DNA of 64,000 bases from Gemmatimonadota bacterium (lineage in GTDB: Bacteria; Gemmatimonadota; Gemmatimonadetes; Palauibacterales; KS3-K002). Every line of letters begins with the position of its first letter. Within the stretch, counting starts at the first letter, position 1. The stretch spans positions 3,429,933-3,493,932 of the forward strand of contig CP070815.1 in the NCBI GenBank assembly GCA_020344215.1, written 5' to 3'. Of the stretch, positions 1 through 8,401 are shown piece after piece. The notes under the pieces were generated by a model that did not search any database, was not told where the DNA came from, and worked only from the letters and a program-made list of their open reading frames with translations. A program made the translations under genes and the position numbers.

Positions 1-1
1 G

Positions 2-682
2 TACACCTGGGAATGGGCGACTGCGGAGGAGGAGTACGCGCGGGCCATCGAGCTGAACCCCGGCAACGCGGAAGTACGATGCTGGTATGCTCTGCTCTGC
101 GGTGCGCAGGGACGGTTCGCCGAGGCGTTCGACCACGCGGCAGCGGCCCAGCGCCTCGACCCGCTGTCGACATATGTCGAGGCGATTTCGAGCAGCCTGA
201 GCTTGTTCGCAGGAGAGGCTGAGAGCACAATCCGGCGGGTAGAGGAGGTGTTGGAGAAGGAGCCGGAACAACTCTTCGCCGCCTACATACTGGGTTTGGC
301 CTATAGCGCCGCCTCCAGGCATGATGATGCGGCGCGCATGGCAGAGCGTGCCGTGTCGCTCTCGAACCGAAGCTCTTTCTATCTGGGCGTCCTGGCGGGG
401 ACATACGCGCGGGCGGGAAGAGATGCCGAGGCGATAGCGGTCCTCGACGAGCTGAACAGTCGTATGACCGCAGAGTATGTTTCGCCCTCGTGCCTGGCCA
501 AGGCGTATATCGCTCTGGGTGAGAAGGAGAGAGGCTTGGATTTGCTGGCCGAGGCTATTGCCGAGCAGGACCCCTATCTGTACTGGATCCACCAGGACCC
601 CTGGTGGGATCCTATCAGATCTGAACCACGCTTCAGCGAACTGGCGAGCCGCGTGGGGTCAGGGGTGATGAAGGGAGGTTGA
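2..682 (+). CDS. TPR-repeat protein, C-terminal part (5' end outside window)
   Basis: The frame is open from the first bases to a TGA, so this is the 3' part of a gene that begins upstream. It shows TPR helix pairs such as AEEEYARAIELNPGNAEV. Its C-terminal signature DPWWDPIRSEPRFSEL matches the ends of the neighbouring COG5616/TPR proteins (for example PIWDDLRSDPRYTAAL), so it is very likely the tail of a paralog. The expected ending RMGLx is replaced by the residues GVMKGG, and the stop codon appears to be supplied by the truncated gene joined to it on the other strand. The N-terminal membrane and COG5616 domains, if present, lie outside the window. The molecular function of the family is unknown; such proteins are often mislabelled adenylate cyclase. 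Confidence 0.75.
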   Translation, partial: YTWEWATAEEEYARAIELNPGNAEVRCWYALLCGAQGRFAEAFDHAAAAQRLDPLSTYVEAISSSLSLFAGEAESTIRRVEEVLEKEPEQLFAAYILGLAYSAASRHDDAARMAERAVSLSNRSSFYLGVLAGTYARAGRDAEAIAVLDELNSRMTAEYVSPSCLAKAYIALGEKERGLDLLAEAIAEQDPYLYWIHQDPWWDPIRSEPRFSELASRVGSGVMKGG

Positions 683-803
683 GGCCGGGAACCGCGATCT
701 CGGCCGCCTGCCAGATCACGAAGGCGACGGCGGCGTAGACGACGACGGTGCGGAAGACGCGGCGACGCCTCAAGTCGTGGGGGAACTGCCTCAGGGAAAC
801 CAT
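633..803 (-). pseudogene. Truncated N-terminus of a COG5616/TPR paralog
   Basis: An ATG 12 bases after the stop of the preceding operon gene opens a frame reading FPHDLRRRRVF and then VVVYAAVAFVIWQAAEIA, the hallmark first membrane helix of this protein family. Homology stops after the residues LNLP, near position 672; intact relatives continue with DWTLTLVVVL. The frame then reads twelve unrelated codons antisense to the convergent TPR gene and stops. This looks like a fourth member of the minus-strand array that lost everything beyond its first helix when it was joined to the tail of the plus-strand paralog. It is unlikely to be functional. Confidence 0.7.
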
Positions 804-815
804 AGGAGCGCCTGT

Positions 816-2609
816 CTATTCCAGCCCCATTCTCCTCAGCGCCGCCGTGTACCTCGGGTCGGACCGGAGATCGTCCCAGATGGGATGGACACGCAGGGAA
901 AGCACTCCGATCCTGCGCTCTTGAAGAGCGATATCGAGCCATTCGAACGCCTGGTCGGTTCGGCCGAGGATCGCATAGAGACGAGCGATGAGGATTGGCT
1001 TCCCCTCATCCGCACCCAATTCCTCGGTTCCCAGAATTTCCCCGGTCTCGAGCTCGGCTCTGTATTCTTGTGTCAGGCGGTCGATCTCCAGCTTCACTAC
1101 GCCCTCCCAACCGGACCGGGCGTAAACCCGATCGATAGAGTCGAGCTCCGCAGGGCTCGCCCCGGAGAGCCTGTGCGAGAGCTTGAGTGCTTCGACCGCC
1201 TCATCGTGCCGTCCCAACAAGCCATAGATCCGGAAGAGCCAACCGTGTGGGTTCCCGACGTTGGGATCCATCTCGGCCGCCGTTCTCAGCGCCTCGATGG
1301 CCTCGGTGTAGCGGCGCTGGATGAACAGAAAGCGGGCCAGGTGATTTCGCAGAAAGACCGAGAGCGGGTCGAGCTCGACGGCGCGGCGCGCTTCAACCAG
1401 TCCCTCGTCCGGTTGACGCTGCGCCATTAGGTACATGCCATACCACTGTCGGGCCGTCGCGTAGTTAGGGTCGAGACTCAACGCCTGCTCGAACCGGGCC
1501 TCGGCTTCAGTCCAGTCCCAATCGTACCACGTGTGGATGTGGGCTAGGCAGGTGTGGGCTTCGGCCACTGTGGGGTCCAGCTCCAAGGCCCTCTCCGCCG
1601 CCGCCCTCGCCAGTGGCACCGCCTGGTCGGGCGGCAGCATCCAGTAGACGGCAAGCAGATTGTAGGTGTCCGCGAGCCCGGCATAGGCCAGCGCGTATCC
1701 CGGGTCTTCTGCGATCGCCTGCTGGAAGTGCTCGATCGCTGTGTAGAATCCGTCCCGACTTCTTCTGTTCCAGAAGTAACGTCCGCGCAGGTAAAGATCG
1801 TACGCCGCCAGGCTTTCGGTTGGTCTTCTCTGGAGCTGCTGCTCCACCTCCGGCGTGAGGGTCGCCTTGAGCGCCGTTGCAATCTGTGCGGCAACGTCAA
1901 CCTGGATCGTGAAGATGTCGGCGTAGTCGCGCTCGTAGACCTCCGTCCATAGATGGTCGTCCGTCCGCGCGTCGATCAACTGCGCCGTGATACGGACTTT
2001 CCCTTCCGAGCGCCGTACCGTCCCCTCGAGAATCGTAACCACGCCCAGCTCGGTAGCGATCTCGCGCAGGCTCTGTTGCGTGTCCCTGTACCGCATCACG
2101 GAGGTACGGGAAGTCACCTTGAGGTCGCCGATCTTCGAGAGATAGGCGATGATCTCGTCATGAACACCTTCAGTGAAGTACTCGTCGGCCTCGGGGTTGG
2201 GGCTCAGATTGTCGAACGGAAGGACGGCTATCGACTTGCTGTCGGCAGACGGAGTCGGTCCACCGTCTCGAATCACGAGCCAGGCGGCGGCAACGGCCAG
2301 GACCAACACTGCGATACCGGCGGCCGCCGCGATCGCCCGGTTGCCCGGTCGGGGGCGAGTCGCGCCCTCGGCGAGCGGCTCGGTTCGTCTCACGCCCTCG
2401 GGGGTGATCTCGAACGCCCAGGCGAGTACCAAGGCGATGGGAAAGCCCACGAGAGTCAGCACGACGACGAGGGTGAGCGTCCAGTCGGGAAGTCGCAGGG
2501 CGGGGAAGGCGATCTCCGCCGCCTGCCAGACGACGAAGGCGACGACGGCGTAGACGATCGCGACGCGGTAGACGCGGCGGCGCTTCAGCTCGTTGAGGAA
2601 AGATCCCAC
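816..2609 (-). CDS. Two-helix membrane / COG5616 / TPR protein
   Basis: The protein has about 597 residues. A basic N-terminus (NELKRRRVYRV) precedes two hydrophobic helices, then a linker containing a third hydrophobic stretch (about residues 85-105). A COG5616-type domain (TolB-N/FlgO-like) begins at SIAVLPFDNLSPNPEADEYF, and a long run of TPR repeats follows, with the family ending PIWDDLRSDPRYTAAL. No cyclase or kinase domain is visible. I chose the GTG at 2609 because it gives the conserved N-terminus; it lies 23 bases inside the end of the preceding frameshifted gene, so the two were probably translationally coupled. A longer upstream extension of the same frame lacks family similarity. 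The role is unknown; a membrane-anchored protein-interaction scaffold is the plain reading. Confidence 0.8.
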   Translation of the reverse strand: MGSFLNELKRRRVYRVAIVYAVVAFVVWQAAEIAFPALRLPDWTLTLVVVLTLVGFPIALVLAWAFEITPEGVRRTEPLAEGATRPRPGNRAIAAAAGIAVLVLAVAAAWLVIRDGGPTPSADSKSIAVLPFDNLSPNPEADEYFTEGVHDEIIAYLSKIGDLKVTSRTSVMRYRDTQQSLREIATELGVVTILEGTVRRSEGKVRITAQLIDARTDDHLWTEVYERDYADIFTIQVDVAAQIATALKATLTPEVEQQLQRRPTESLAAYDLYLRGRYFWNRRSRDGFYTAIEHFQQAIAEDPGYALAYAGLADTYNLLAVYWMLPPDQAVPLARAAAERALELDPTVAEAHTCLAHIHTWYDWDWTEAEARFEQALSLDPNYATARQWYGMYLMAQRQPDEGLVEARRAVELDPLSVFLRNHLARFLFIQRRYTEAIEALRTAAEMDPNVGNPHGWLFRIYGLLGRHDEAVEALKLSHRLSGASPAELDSIDRVYARSGWEGVVKLEIDRLTQEYRAELETGEILGTEELGADEGKPILIARLYAILGRTDQAFEWLDIALQERRIGVLSLRVHPIWDDLRSDPRYTAALRRMGLE

Positions 2610-4239
2610 GGCTCGAAACCGATGCCGGTTACGACGGCGGTGTACCTGGGCTCCGAGAGAATCGCGTCCCAGACGGGGAAGCGGATCGCCCAGCAGAGCG
2701 AGGGCTTGGCTTCCGCCAGCGCCTGCTCGAGATAGCGGAGCGCGTCCTCCGGTAATCCGACGATGGCGGATGGAAAGGCCAATGCCACTGGAGTGACGTA
2801 CTCTCGGCCCGCGCGCTCCTGCAGTTCCTCGAGCGCGGCCTGAGCCTCCCCCATCATCCCCGCTCGCCCGTACGCGGCGCCGAGTAGCGCGAAGAGAAGC
2901 GGCATCCTGTGGGAGAGAGCGACCGCCTTCTCCAGGGTGGCGATCGCCTCCGTATGCCTTCCTACCGCGCTGTAGCATGCCCCGGCACCATACAGGGCCA
3001 GGATGTCTTCGGGCTCCAGCTCGAGGCCCCGCTCGAAGTGCGCGATCGCCTCCGGGTACCGCCTGCCCATGAGGTTGGCCAGACCAGCGATCCCCCAGAT
3101 GTAGGACGAATGCGGGTCCAGGGCGCAGGCTTGCCGAGTGCACTCGAAGCCTTCGTCCAGTTGCGCACCCACATCAACTAGCGCCATGCCCCTCCACGCT
3201 TGTGCCGCGGCAAAGTCCGGATTGAGCTCGACGGCCCGCTGTAGTAATCCGTCGCCAATCTCCCAGTCATAGTGGAAGCAGTTTCGGATCAGGGCCCTGG
3301 AGAAATAGGCCTCGGGCAGGTCGGGATCGAGGGCCATCGCCCGCTCGGCCGCCTCCTCAGCTATGCCTTGGGCTTCAGCGGGATGGAGAAGTCCGTAGAT
3401 CGCGAGAATCGTGTGGACGTCGGCGATGCCGGTATAGGGAGGAGCGTAGTCGGGGTCCTTTTCGATGGCCTTCTCGAAATACTCCAGAGCCGTTTGAAGG
3501 CCGTACTTGTAGCGACGGACCCAACGGTGGCGGCCCTTCAAGTAGAGGTCGTAGGCCTCCGGGTTCTTCGTCGCGACTCTAACCAGCGGCTCATCCGGCT
3601 CTCCCAGCAACGTGACCCGCAGGGTATCCGCTATGGCGCGGGCGATGTCGTCCTGGATGGCGAAGATGTCCTCGAGCTCCCGCTCGTACGTCTCGGACCA
3701 GAGGTGGAAGCCGTTCGCGACCTCGGTCAGCTGGGCGGTGATCCGCAGCCGGTTGCTGGCTTTGCGCACGCTTCCTTCCAGCACCGTCGCCACGCCGAGC
3801 TCCTGGCCGATCTCACGGATCCTGCACTCTTTGTCTCTGTAGGAGAACGAGGAGGTCCGCGCGGCGACCCGCAGGTCCGAGATGCACGTCAGGACATTCA
3901 GCACTTCTTCCGCCACCCCGTCACCGAAGTACTCCGGTCACCTTCGGGGCTCATGTCCGCGAAAGGCAGGACGGCGATGGAGCGTCTTTCGGCACCGACG
4001 TCCAAGTCGTGTGTGCGCTTGACACCTGCCGGCGTGATGTCGAAGGCCCAGGCGAGGGCGACGGCGGCGGGGAAGCCGAGGATGGCGAGGGCGACGACGA
4101 GGGTGACGGTCCAGTCGGGAAGATTGAGAGCCGGGAAGAGGTTGTTCGCCGCCTCGACCACCACGAGGCCTACGACCACGTAGACGATGGCTACGCGAAC
4201 GACCTTGCGCCGCTTCAGCTCGGCTAGGAACGCCCTCAC
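2585..4239 (-). pseudogene. COG5616/TPR paralog interrupted by a one-base deletion
   Basis: The first part (GTG at 4239) encodes the two membrane helices and the start of the COG5616 domain up to ADMSPEGD, then runs out of frame to a stop near 3898. The remainder of the family sequence (EEVLNV to the C-terminus) continues in another frame to 2585. Comparison with the intact upstream paralog shows a single missing base near 3935: the paralog codes DQEYLGDG where this gene reads DRSTSV. Only that base separates the gene from an intact protein of about 550 residues. The gene overlaps its upstream neighbour by four bases (GTGA). It could be a young pseudogene, a phase-variable state or a sequencing error; there is no homopolymer at the site to favour slippage. 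Confidence 0.8.
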
Positions 4240-5921
4240 GGCACGAGCCCCATCCTGCCTAGAAGAGCGCCGAACCTGGGGTCGGACTGTATCGGCTCCC
4301 AGAACGCGTATCGGATGCCGTTGGCCATAGCGGGACTGAATTCGGCAACGGCCGCTTCGAGGTAACGGAAGGCGTCGTCCGGGCGGCCGACGGTTGCGTA
4401 GATCGAGGCTAGAGCAACCGGAGAGACATACCCCCGCTCCGATCGGCCTTCGAGTTCTTCAATGACGGCCCGAGCCTCACGCTCCATCCCCGCGCGCCCG
4501 TACGCGGATCCAAGGAGCCCGAGTATGACAGGAATTCTGTTCGCCAGGCTGGCCGCCTTCTCCAGGGCGGCGATGGCTTCCTCGTGCCGGCGGACGGCGC
4601 TGTATGAGCATCCGACCCCGTACAAGCCGATGATCGATTCTGGTTCCTGCTCGAGTACCCGCTCGAAGTCCTGGATGGCATCTTCGTACCGCCCGGTCCA
4701 GGCCCTGGCCAAACCCGCGCAAGCCGAGATATAGGCGGAGTCGGGAGCCAGTGTCCGGGCGCGCTCGACCTCGGCCAGGGCTTCGTCCCGTCTTATCCCC
4801 ACGGTCGTGAATTGCAGCGCCCACCACACGTGCGCTTTCGCGTAGTTTGGGTTCAGCTCAATAGCCCGCTGGAGTGCCCGCTCGGCATCGTCATAGTCCC
4901 CGCGGTAGAAAAGGACCAGGCTTTCGGAGAAATGGGCTTCGGCCAGCTCAGGATCGAGGGCCAGCGCTTTCTCGGCTGCTGCCCGAGCTTTGCCTCGGGC
5001 CTGGTCGGGAGGGAGGAGCCCGTAGATCCCCAAGACCGTGTGAACGTCGGCGATGCCGGTGTAAGGAGGGGCATAATCCGGGTCCGCTTCAACCGCCCTC
5101 TCGAAATACTCCAACGCTGTCTGCAGCCCCACCTTGTAGCGCCTGTACCAGTAATGCCGGCCCTTCAAGTACAGATCGTATGCCTCCGGGCTCTTCGTCG
5201 CTGCCTTGACGAGCGGTCGGTCCTGCTCGCCCAGCAGCTTCACCCGCAGCGTGTCCACGATGGCGCGGGCGATCTCGTCCTGGATGGCGAACACGTCCTC
5301 CATCTCCTGCTGGTAGGTCTGGGACCAGAGGTGATAGCCATCCGCGACCTGGGTGAGCTGAGCGGTAATGCGGAGCCGGTTGCCGGCCTTGCGCACGCTC
5401 CCCTCCAGGACGGTCGCTACGCCGAGCTCGCGGCCGATCTCCTGAATGCTGCGCCCTTTTCCCTTGAAGGCGAAGGAGGAGGTGCGGGCCGCCACGTGCA
5501 GGTCCGGCAGAAGCGCCAGCACGTTGAGCACTTCTTCCGCGATCCCGTCGCCCAGGTACTCCTGATCGCCCTCGGGGCTCATGTCGGCGAACGGGAGGAC
5601 CGCGATAGACTTCAGATCGTCAGGTCGTTCCGGGACCGGTCTGGCGGCGACGGCTGCTGAGGGCATCTCTTCTTCAGCGGACTGCAATGGCCCGGTGCGC
5701 CGCACGCCTTGGGTAGTGATGTCGAAGGCCCAGGCGAGGGCGACCGAAACGGGGAAGCCGAGGATGGCCAGGGCGACGACGAGGGTGACGGTCCAGTCGG
5801 GGAGATTGAGAGCCGGGAAGAGGTTGTTCGCCGCCTCGACCACCACCAGGCCTACGACCACGTAGACGATGGCTACGCGAACGACCTTGCGCCGCTTCAG
5901 CTCCGCTAGGAAGGGCTTCAC
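4236..5921 (-). CDS. Two-helix membrane / COG5616 / TPR protein
   Basis: This is an intact 561-residue protein and the first gene of the three-gene overlapping array. The N-terminal tail AELKRRKVVRV precedes helices at about 13-30 and 46-66. The COG5616 domain spans roughly 104-240 (SIAVLPFADMSPEGDQEYLG, then VLEGSVRKAGNRLRITAQL), and TPR repeats fill about 250-560. Its first 60 codons are almost identical in DNA to those of the next gene, although the rest has diverged, which points to duplication with local gene conversion. Translation starts at GTG. The domain order predicts a membrane anchor with the COG5616 domain and repeats on one side. No catalytic motif is visible and function is unknown. 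Confidence 0.82.
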   Translation of the reverse strand: MKPFLAELKRRKVVRVAIVYVVVGLVVVEAANNLFPALNLPDWTVTLVVALAILGFPVSVALAWAFDITTQGVRRTGPLQSAEEEMPSAAVAARPVPERPDDLKSIAVLPFADMSPEGDQEYLGDGIAEEVLNVLALLPDLHVAARTSSFAFKGKGRSIQEIGRELGVATVLEGSVRKAGNRLRITAQLTQVADGYHLWSQTYQQEMEDVFAIQDEIARAIVDTLRVKLLGEQDRPLVKAATKSPEAYDLYLKGRHYWYRRYKVGLQTALEYFERAVEADPDYAPPYTGIADVHTVLGIYGLLPPDQARGKARAAAEKALALDPELAEAHFSESLVLFYRGDYDDAERALQRAIELNPNYAKAHVWWALQFTTVGIRRDEALAEVERARTLAPDSAYISACAGLARAWTGRYEDAIQDFERVLEQEPESIIGLYGVGCSYSAVRRHEEAIAALEKAASLANRIPVILGLLGSAYGRAGMEREARAVIEELEGRSERGYVSPVALASIYATVGRPDDAFRYLEAAVAEFSPAMANGIRYAFWEPIQSDPRFGALLGRMGLVP

Positions 5922-6055
5922 CGGTCCAACCCCGATATGTGTGGCAGGCCGCTGCTCCCGGGCCCAGGCACGACGGGTGTGCTGTCATCAAGCTAGTGGT
6001 TTGGGGGCTACGCTACAACGCTGGCGGCCACCGGTCTCTTGTCGGGGGCTGAACC

Positions 6056-6073
6056 TCTCCTATTAATAGGAGA
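6056..6073. promoter_or_regulatory. Perfect 18-bp palindrome, probable operator
   Basis: TCTCCTATTAATAGGAGA is a perfect inverted repeat with an AT-rich core in a GC-rich region. It lies in the divergent spacer between the TPR array and the split-barrel gene, 26 bases before the ATG of the latter. It has the same TCTCC-N8-GGAGR form as a site found just after the sigma-54 activator gene at 54 kb. A dimeric regulator is the natural reader; which one is inference. Confidence 0.55.
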
Positions 6074-6099
6074 TCGCTGACGCTGAGCGGAGGATTCGC

Positions 6100-6690
6100 A
6101 TGGCCGGAAGACAGGATCGGCCGATTAACGAGGTGCGGCGGCGCGACCGCGCGGTGACCGACGAGGCTTGGATCAAGGCGTTCCTGCACTCGGGCGCCTG
6201 GGGCGCGCTGGCCACCGTGGCCGCGGGGCAGCCGTTCATCCACACGAGCCTGTACGTGTACGACGAAGGTGCGCACGCCATCTACCTGCACACGGCGCGA
6301 GAAGGCCGGACGAGGTCGAACCTGGAGCGTGACGGCCGGGTCTGTTTCAGCGTGGCGGAGATGGGACGGGTCCTACCTGACGAGGTCGCGGCCGAGTTCA
6401 GCGTCGAGTACGCCGGGGTAACGGTCTTCGGGCACGGTGCCGTCGTCGAGGACGATGAAGAGAAGGCTCGCGCGCTGCAGCTCCTGTTGGACAAGTACGC
6501 GCCGCACCTGAAGCCGGGGCGCGACTACCGGCCGGCGAACCAGGAAGATCTGGACCGGACCTCGGTCTTCCGCATCGAGATCGAGAGCTGGAGCGGCAAG
6601 AAGAACGAGAAGGAGGCCGACTTTCCCGGCGCCTTCTGGTACGATGGAGTTCGGCCGCCGTCACCCTTCTCACCGGGCACCACGAGGTAG
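6100..6690 (+). CDS. Pyridoxamine 5'-phosphate oxidase-like FMN split-barrel protein (NimA type)
   Basis: This 196-residue protein opens with RRRDRAVTDEAWIKAFL, followed by the split-barrel strands GAWGALATVAAGQPFIHTS and YLHTAREGRTRSNLE, typical of the NimA/PNPOx-like flavin-binding family. Such proteins bind FMN or related cofactors, and some NimA relatives reduce nitroimidazoles; the true substrate here cannot be read from sequence. A Shine-Dalgarno GGAGG sits seven bases before the ATG. The gene stands alone, divergent from the TPR array, with a palindromic operator-like site directly upstream. A short GC hairpin (GCGGGC-GTG-GCCCGC) follows the stop codon. Confidence 0.8.
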   Translation: MAGRQDRPINEVRRRDRAVTDEAWIKAFLHSGAWGALATVAAGQPFIHTSLYVYDEGAHAIYLHTAREGRTRSNLERDGRVCFSVAEMGRVLPDEVAAEFSVEYAGVTVFGHGAVVEDDEEKARALQLLLDKYAPHLKPGRDYRPANQEDLDRTSVFRIEIESWSGKKNEKEADFPGAFWYDGVRPPSPFSPGTTR

Positions 6691-6842
6691 GCGGGCGTGG
6701 CCCGCACTGTGGGGCCGGTTCTGGTGATGAAGCCGATGCTTGGGGGTGTCCCCGCCGGTGCGGGTAGTGCATCCTTACGGGGCCGTTAACGTATTGTGTC
6801 GCACTGGCCCGACGGTTCGGCGGGCGCGAGCGCGGAGTGAGC

Positions 6843-7814
6843 ATGGCAAACAACACGAAGGTGGTGTGCATCGGGGCCGGCTACTGGGGAGGGAACCTGG
6901 CGCGTAACCTCAGCGACCTTGGCGCACTCGCCGCGATCTGCGATGCCGACGGCGAGCGCCGTGAGGTGATGGCAGGGCTCTATCCGGCGATCGCGGTAAC
7001 CGGAGATCTCGAGGCAGTGCTGGGCGACCCGGAGCTCGCCGCGGCCGTCATCGCGACGCCGGCGGAGACGCACGGCCGGCTGGTGCGCAAGGCGCTGGAG
7101 GCCGGCAAGGACGTTCTGGTCGAGAAGCCGCTCTGCCTTTCGGTCGAGGAGGGTCGCGAGCTGGTGGCGTTGGCGGCGGAGCGTGAGCGCGTGTTGATGG
7201 TGGGTCACCTGCTCTGGTACCACCCGGCCGTCTTGAAGCTGGAGGAACTGGTGCGTGACGGCGAGCTGGGCCGGGTGCAGTACATCTACTCGAATCGGCT
7301 CAACCTGGGTAAGATCCGGCGCGAGGAGAGCATCCTCTGGTCGTTCGCGCCGCACGACATCTCGATCATACTCGGCCTGCTGGGCGAGATGCCGGAGAGC
7401 GTGCAGGCGCAGGGCGGCAACTACCTGCACGCGCGGGTCGCCGATGTCACCGTGAGTCTGCTCTCGTTTCCGAGCGGCGTGAAGGCGCACATCTTCGTCT
7501 CCTGGCTGCACCCGTTCAAGGAGCAGAAGTTGATCGTGGTGGGCGACCGCAAGATGGCAGCCTTCGACGACACGGCGGAGGCCGACAAGTTAGTCCTCTA
7601 TCCGCACACGATCGAGTGGAAGGACCGGATTCCGGTGGCGCGTAAGGCGGAAGGTGAAGTAGTCCCGTTCGAGTGGGTGGAGCCGCTGCGTGCCGAGTGC
7701 GCACACTTCCTGGAATGCGTCGAGCGTCGCAGCGTGCCGCGCACCGATGGTCACGAGGCGCTGCGGGTGCTTACGGTGCTGGAGTCGTGCCAGCGCAGTC
7801 TCGAGCAACGTTAA
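6843..7814 (+). CDS. Gfo/Idh/MocA-family oxidoreductase, WbpB/WlbA-like
   Basis: This 323-residue NAD-dependent oxidoreductase has the Rossmann motif GAGYWGGNLARNL at the N-terminus and the Gfo/Idh/MocA signature EKPLCL near residue 97. In the WbpB/WlbA branch the enzyme oxidises the 3-position of UDP-N-acetylglucosaminuronate before transamination. The two following genes match the next steps (acetyltransferase and aminotransferase), which supports that role over other members of this broad family. I chose the ATG at 6843, with GGAG six bases upstream, over an in-frame GTG two codons earlier. The gene lies 11 bases from the next and is the first of a three-gene operon. Confidence 0.8.
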   Translation: MANNTKVVCIGAGYWGGNLARNLSDLGALAAICDADGERREVMAGLYPAIAVTGDLEAVLGDPELAAAVIATPAETHGRLVRKALEAGKDVLVEKPLCLSVEEGRELVALAAERERVLMVGHLLWYHPAVLKLEELVRDGELGRVQYIYSNRLNLGKIRREESILWSFAPHDISIILGLLGEMPESVQAQGGNYLHARVADVTVSLLSFPSGVKAHIFVSWLHPFKEQKLIVVGDRKMAAFDDTAEADKLVLYPHTIEWKDRIPVARKAEGEVVPFEWVEPLRAECAHFLECVERRSVPRTDGHEALRVLTVLESCQRSLEQR

Positions 7815-7825
7815 GGTAGGCGGCG

Positions 7826-8401
7826 ATGACATACTTCGTGCACGAGTCGGCCTACGTCGATGATGACGTGACGATCGGTGAGGGCACCCGGATCTGGCAC
7901 TTCTCGCACATGCTCAGCAAGTCGACGATCGGTGAGAACTGCCGGATCGGGCAGAACGTGATGATCGGCCCGAACGTGTCGGTCGGTGATGGCTGCAAGA
8001 TCCAGAACAACGTCTCGGTCTACGAGGGTGTGACGCTGGAAGACTACGTCTTCTGCGGCCCCTCGATGGTCTTCACCAACGTCTTGAACCCGCGCAGCGA
8101 GATCCCACGGATGGACGAGCTGCGGCCGACGCTGGTCCGTCGCGGCGCCACGCTGGGTGCGAACTGCACGGTCATGTGCGGCATCACGGTCGGTGAGTAC
8201 GCTTTCGTTGGCGCCGGTGCGGTGGTTCTGGAAGATGTGCCCGACTACGCGCTCGTCGTTGGGGTCCCGGGCCGGATCAGCGGCTGGGTGTGCAGTTGCG
8301 GTCACCGCATCGAGTTCGACGAAGAGGGGGGCGCGGGCTCGTGCCGCGAGTGCGGGCGCGAGTACCGTAAAGCGGGAGCGATAGTAGAGGCGGCGCGATG
8401 A
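7826..8401 (+). CDS. Left-handed beta-helix N-acetyltransferase, WbpD/WlbB-like, with zinc-ribbon tail
   Basis: The 191-residue protein starts MTYFVHESAYVDDDVTIGEG and carries hexapeptide repeats (TIGENCRIGQNVMIGPNVSV) through about residue 150, typical of UDP-sugar 3-N-acetyltransferases of the WbpD/WlbB/FdtC type. These acetylate the 3-amino group made by a WbpE-type aminotransferase. The C-terminus adds a cysteine array, CSCGHR then CRECGREY, that looks like a small zinc ribbon. The gene overlaps the aminotransferase gene by four bases (ATGA), indicating coupled expression. The exact sugar cannot be deduced here. Confidence 0.82.
   Translation: MTYFVHESAYVDDDVTIGEGTRIWHFSHMLSKSTIGENCRIGQNVMIGPNVSVGDGCKIQNNVSVYEGVTLEDYVFCGPSMVFTNVLNPRSEIPRMDELRPTLVRRGATLGANCTVMCGITVGEYAFVGAGAVVLEDVPDYALVVGVPGRISGWVCSCGHRIEFDEEGGAGSCRECGREYRKAGAIVEAAR

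Noticed and set aside
816..3143. A 775-codon reading of the TPR gene starting at 3143
   Set aside because: The first 178 codons run out of frame through the neighbouring paralog; family similarity begins only at the GTG at 2609.
816..5921. Adenylate cyclases
   Set aside because: Such proteins are often labelled so, but no cyclase catalytic domain is present; only helices, COG5616 and TPR parts are seen.
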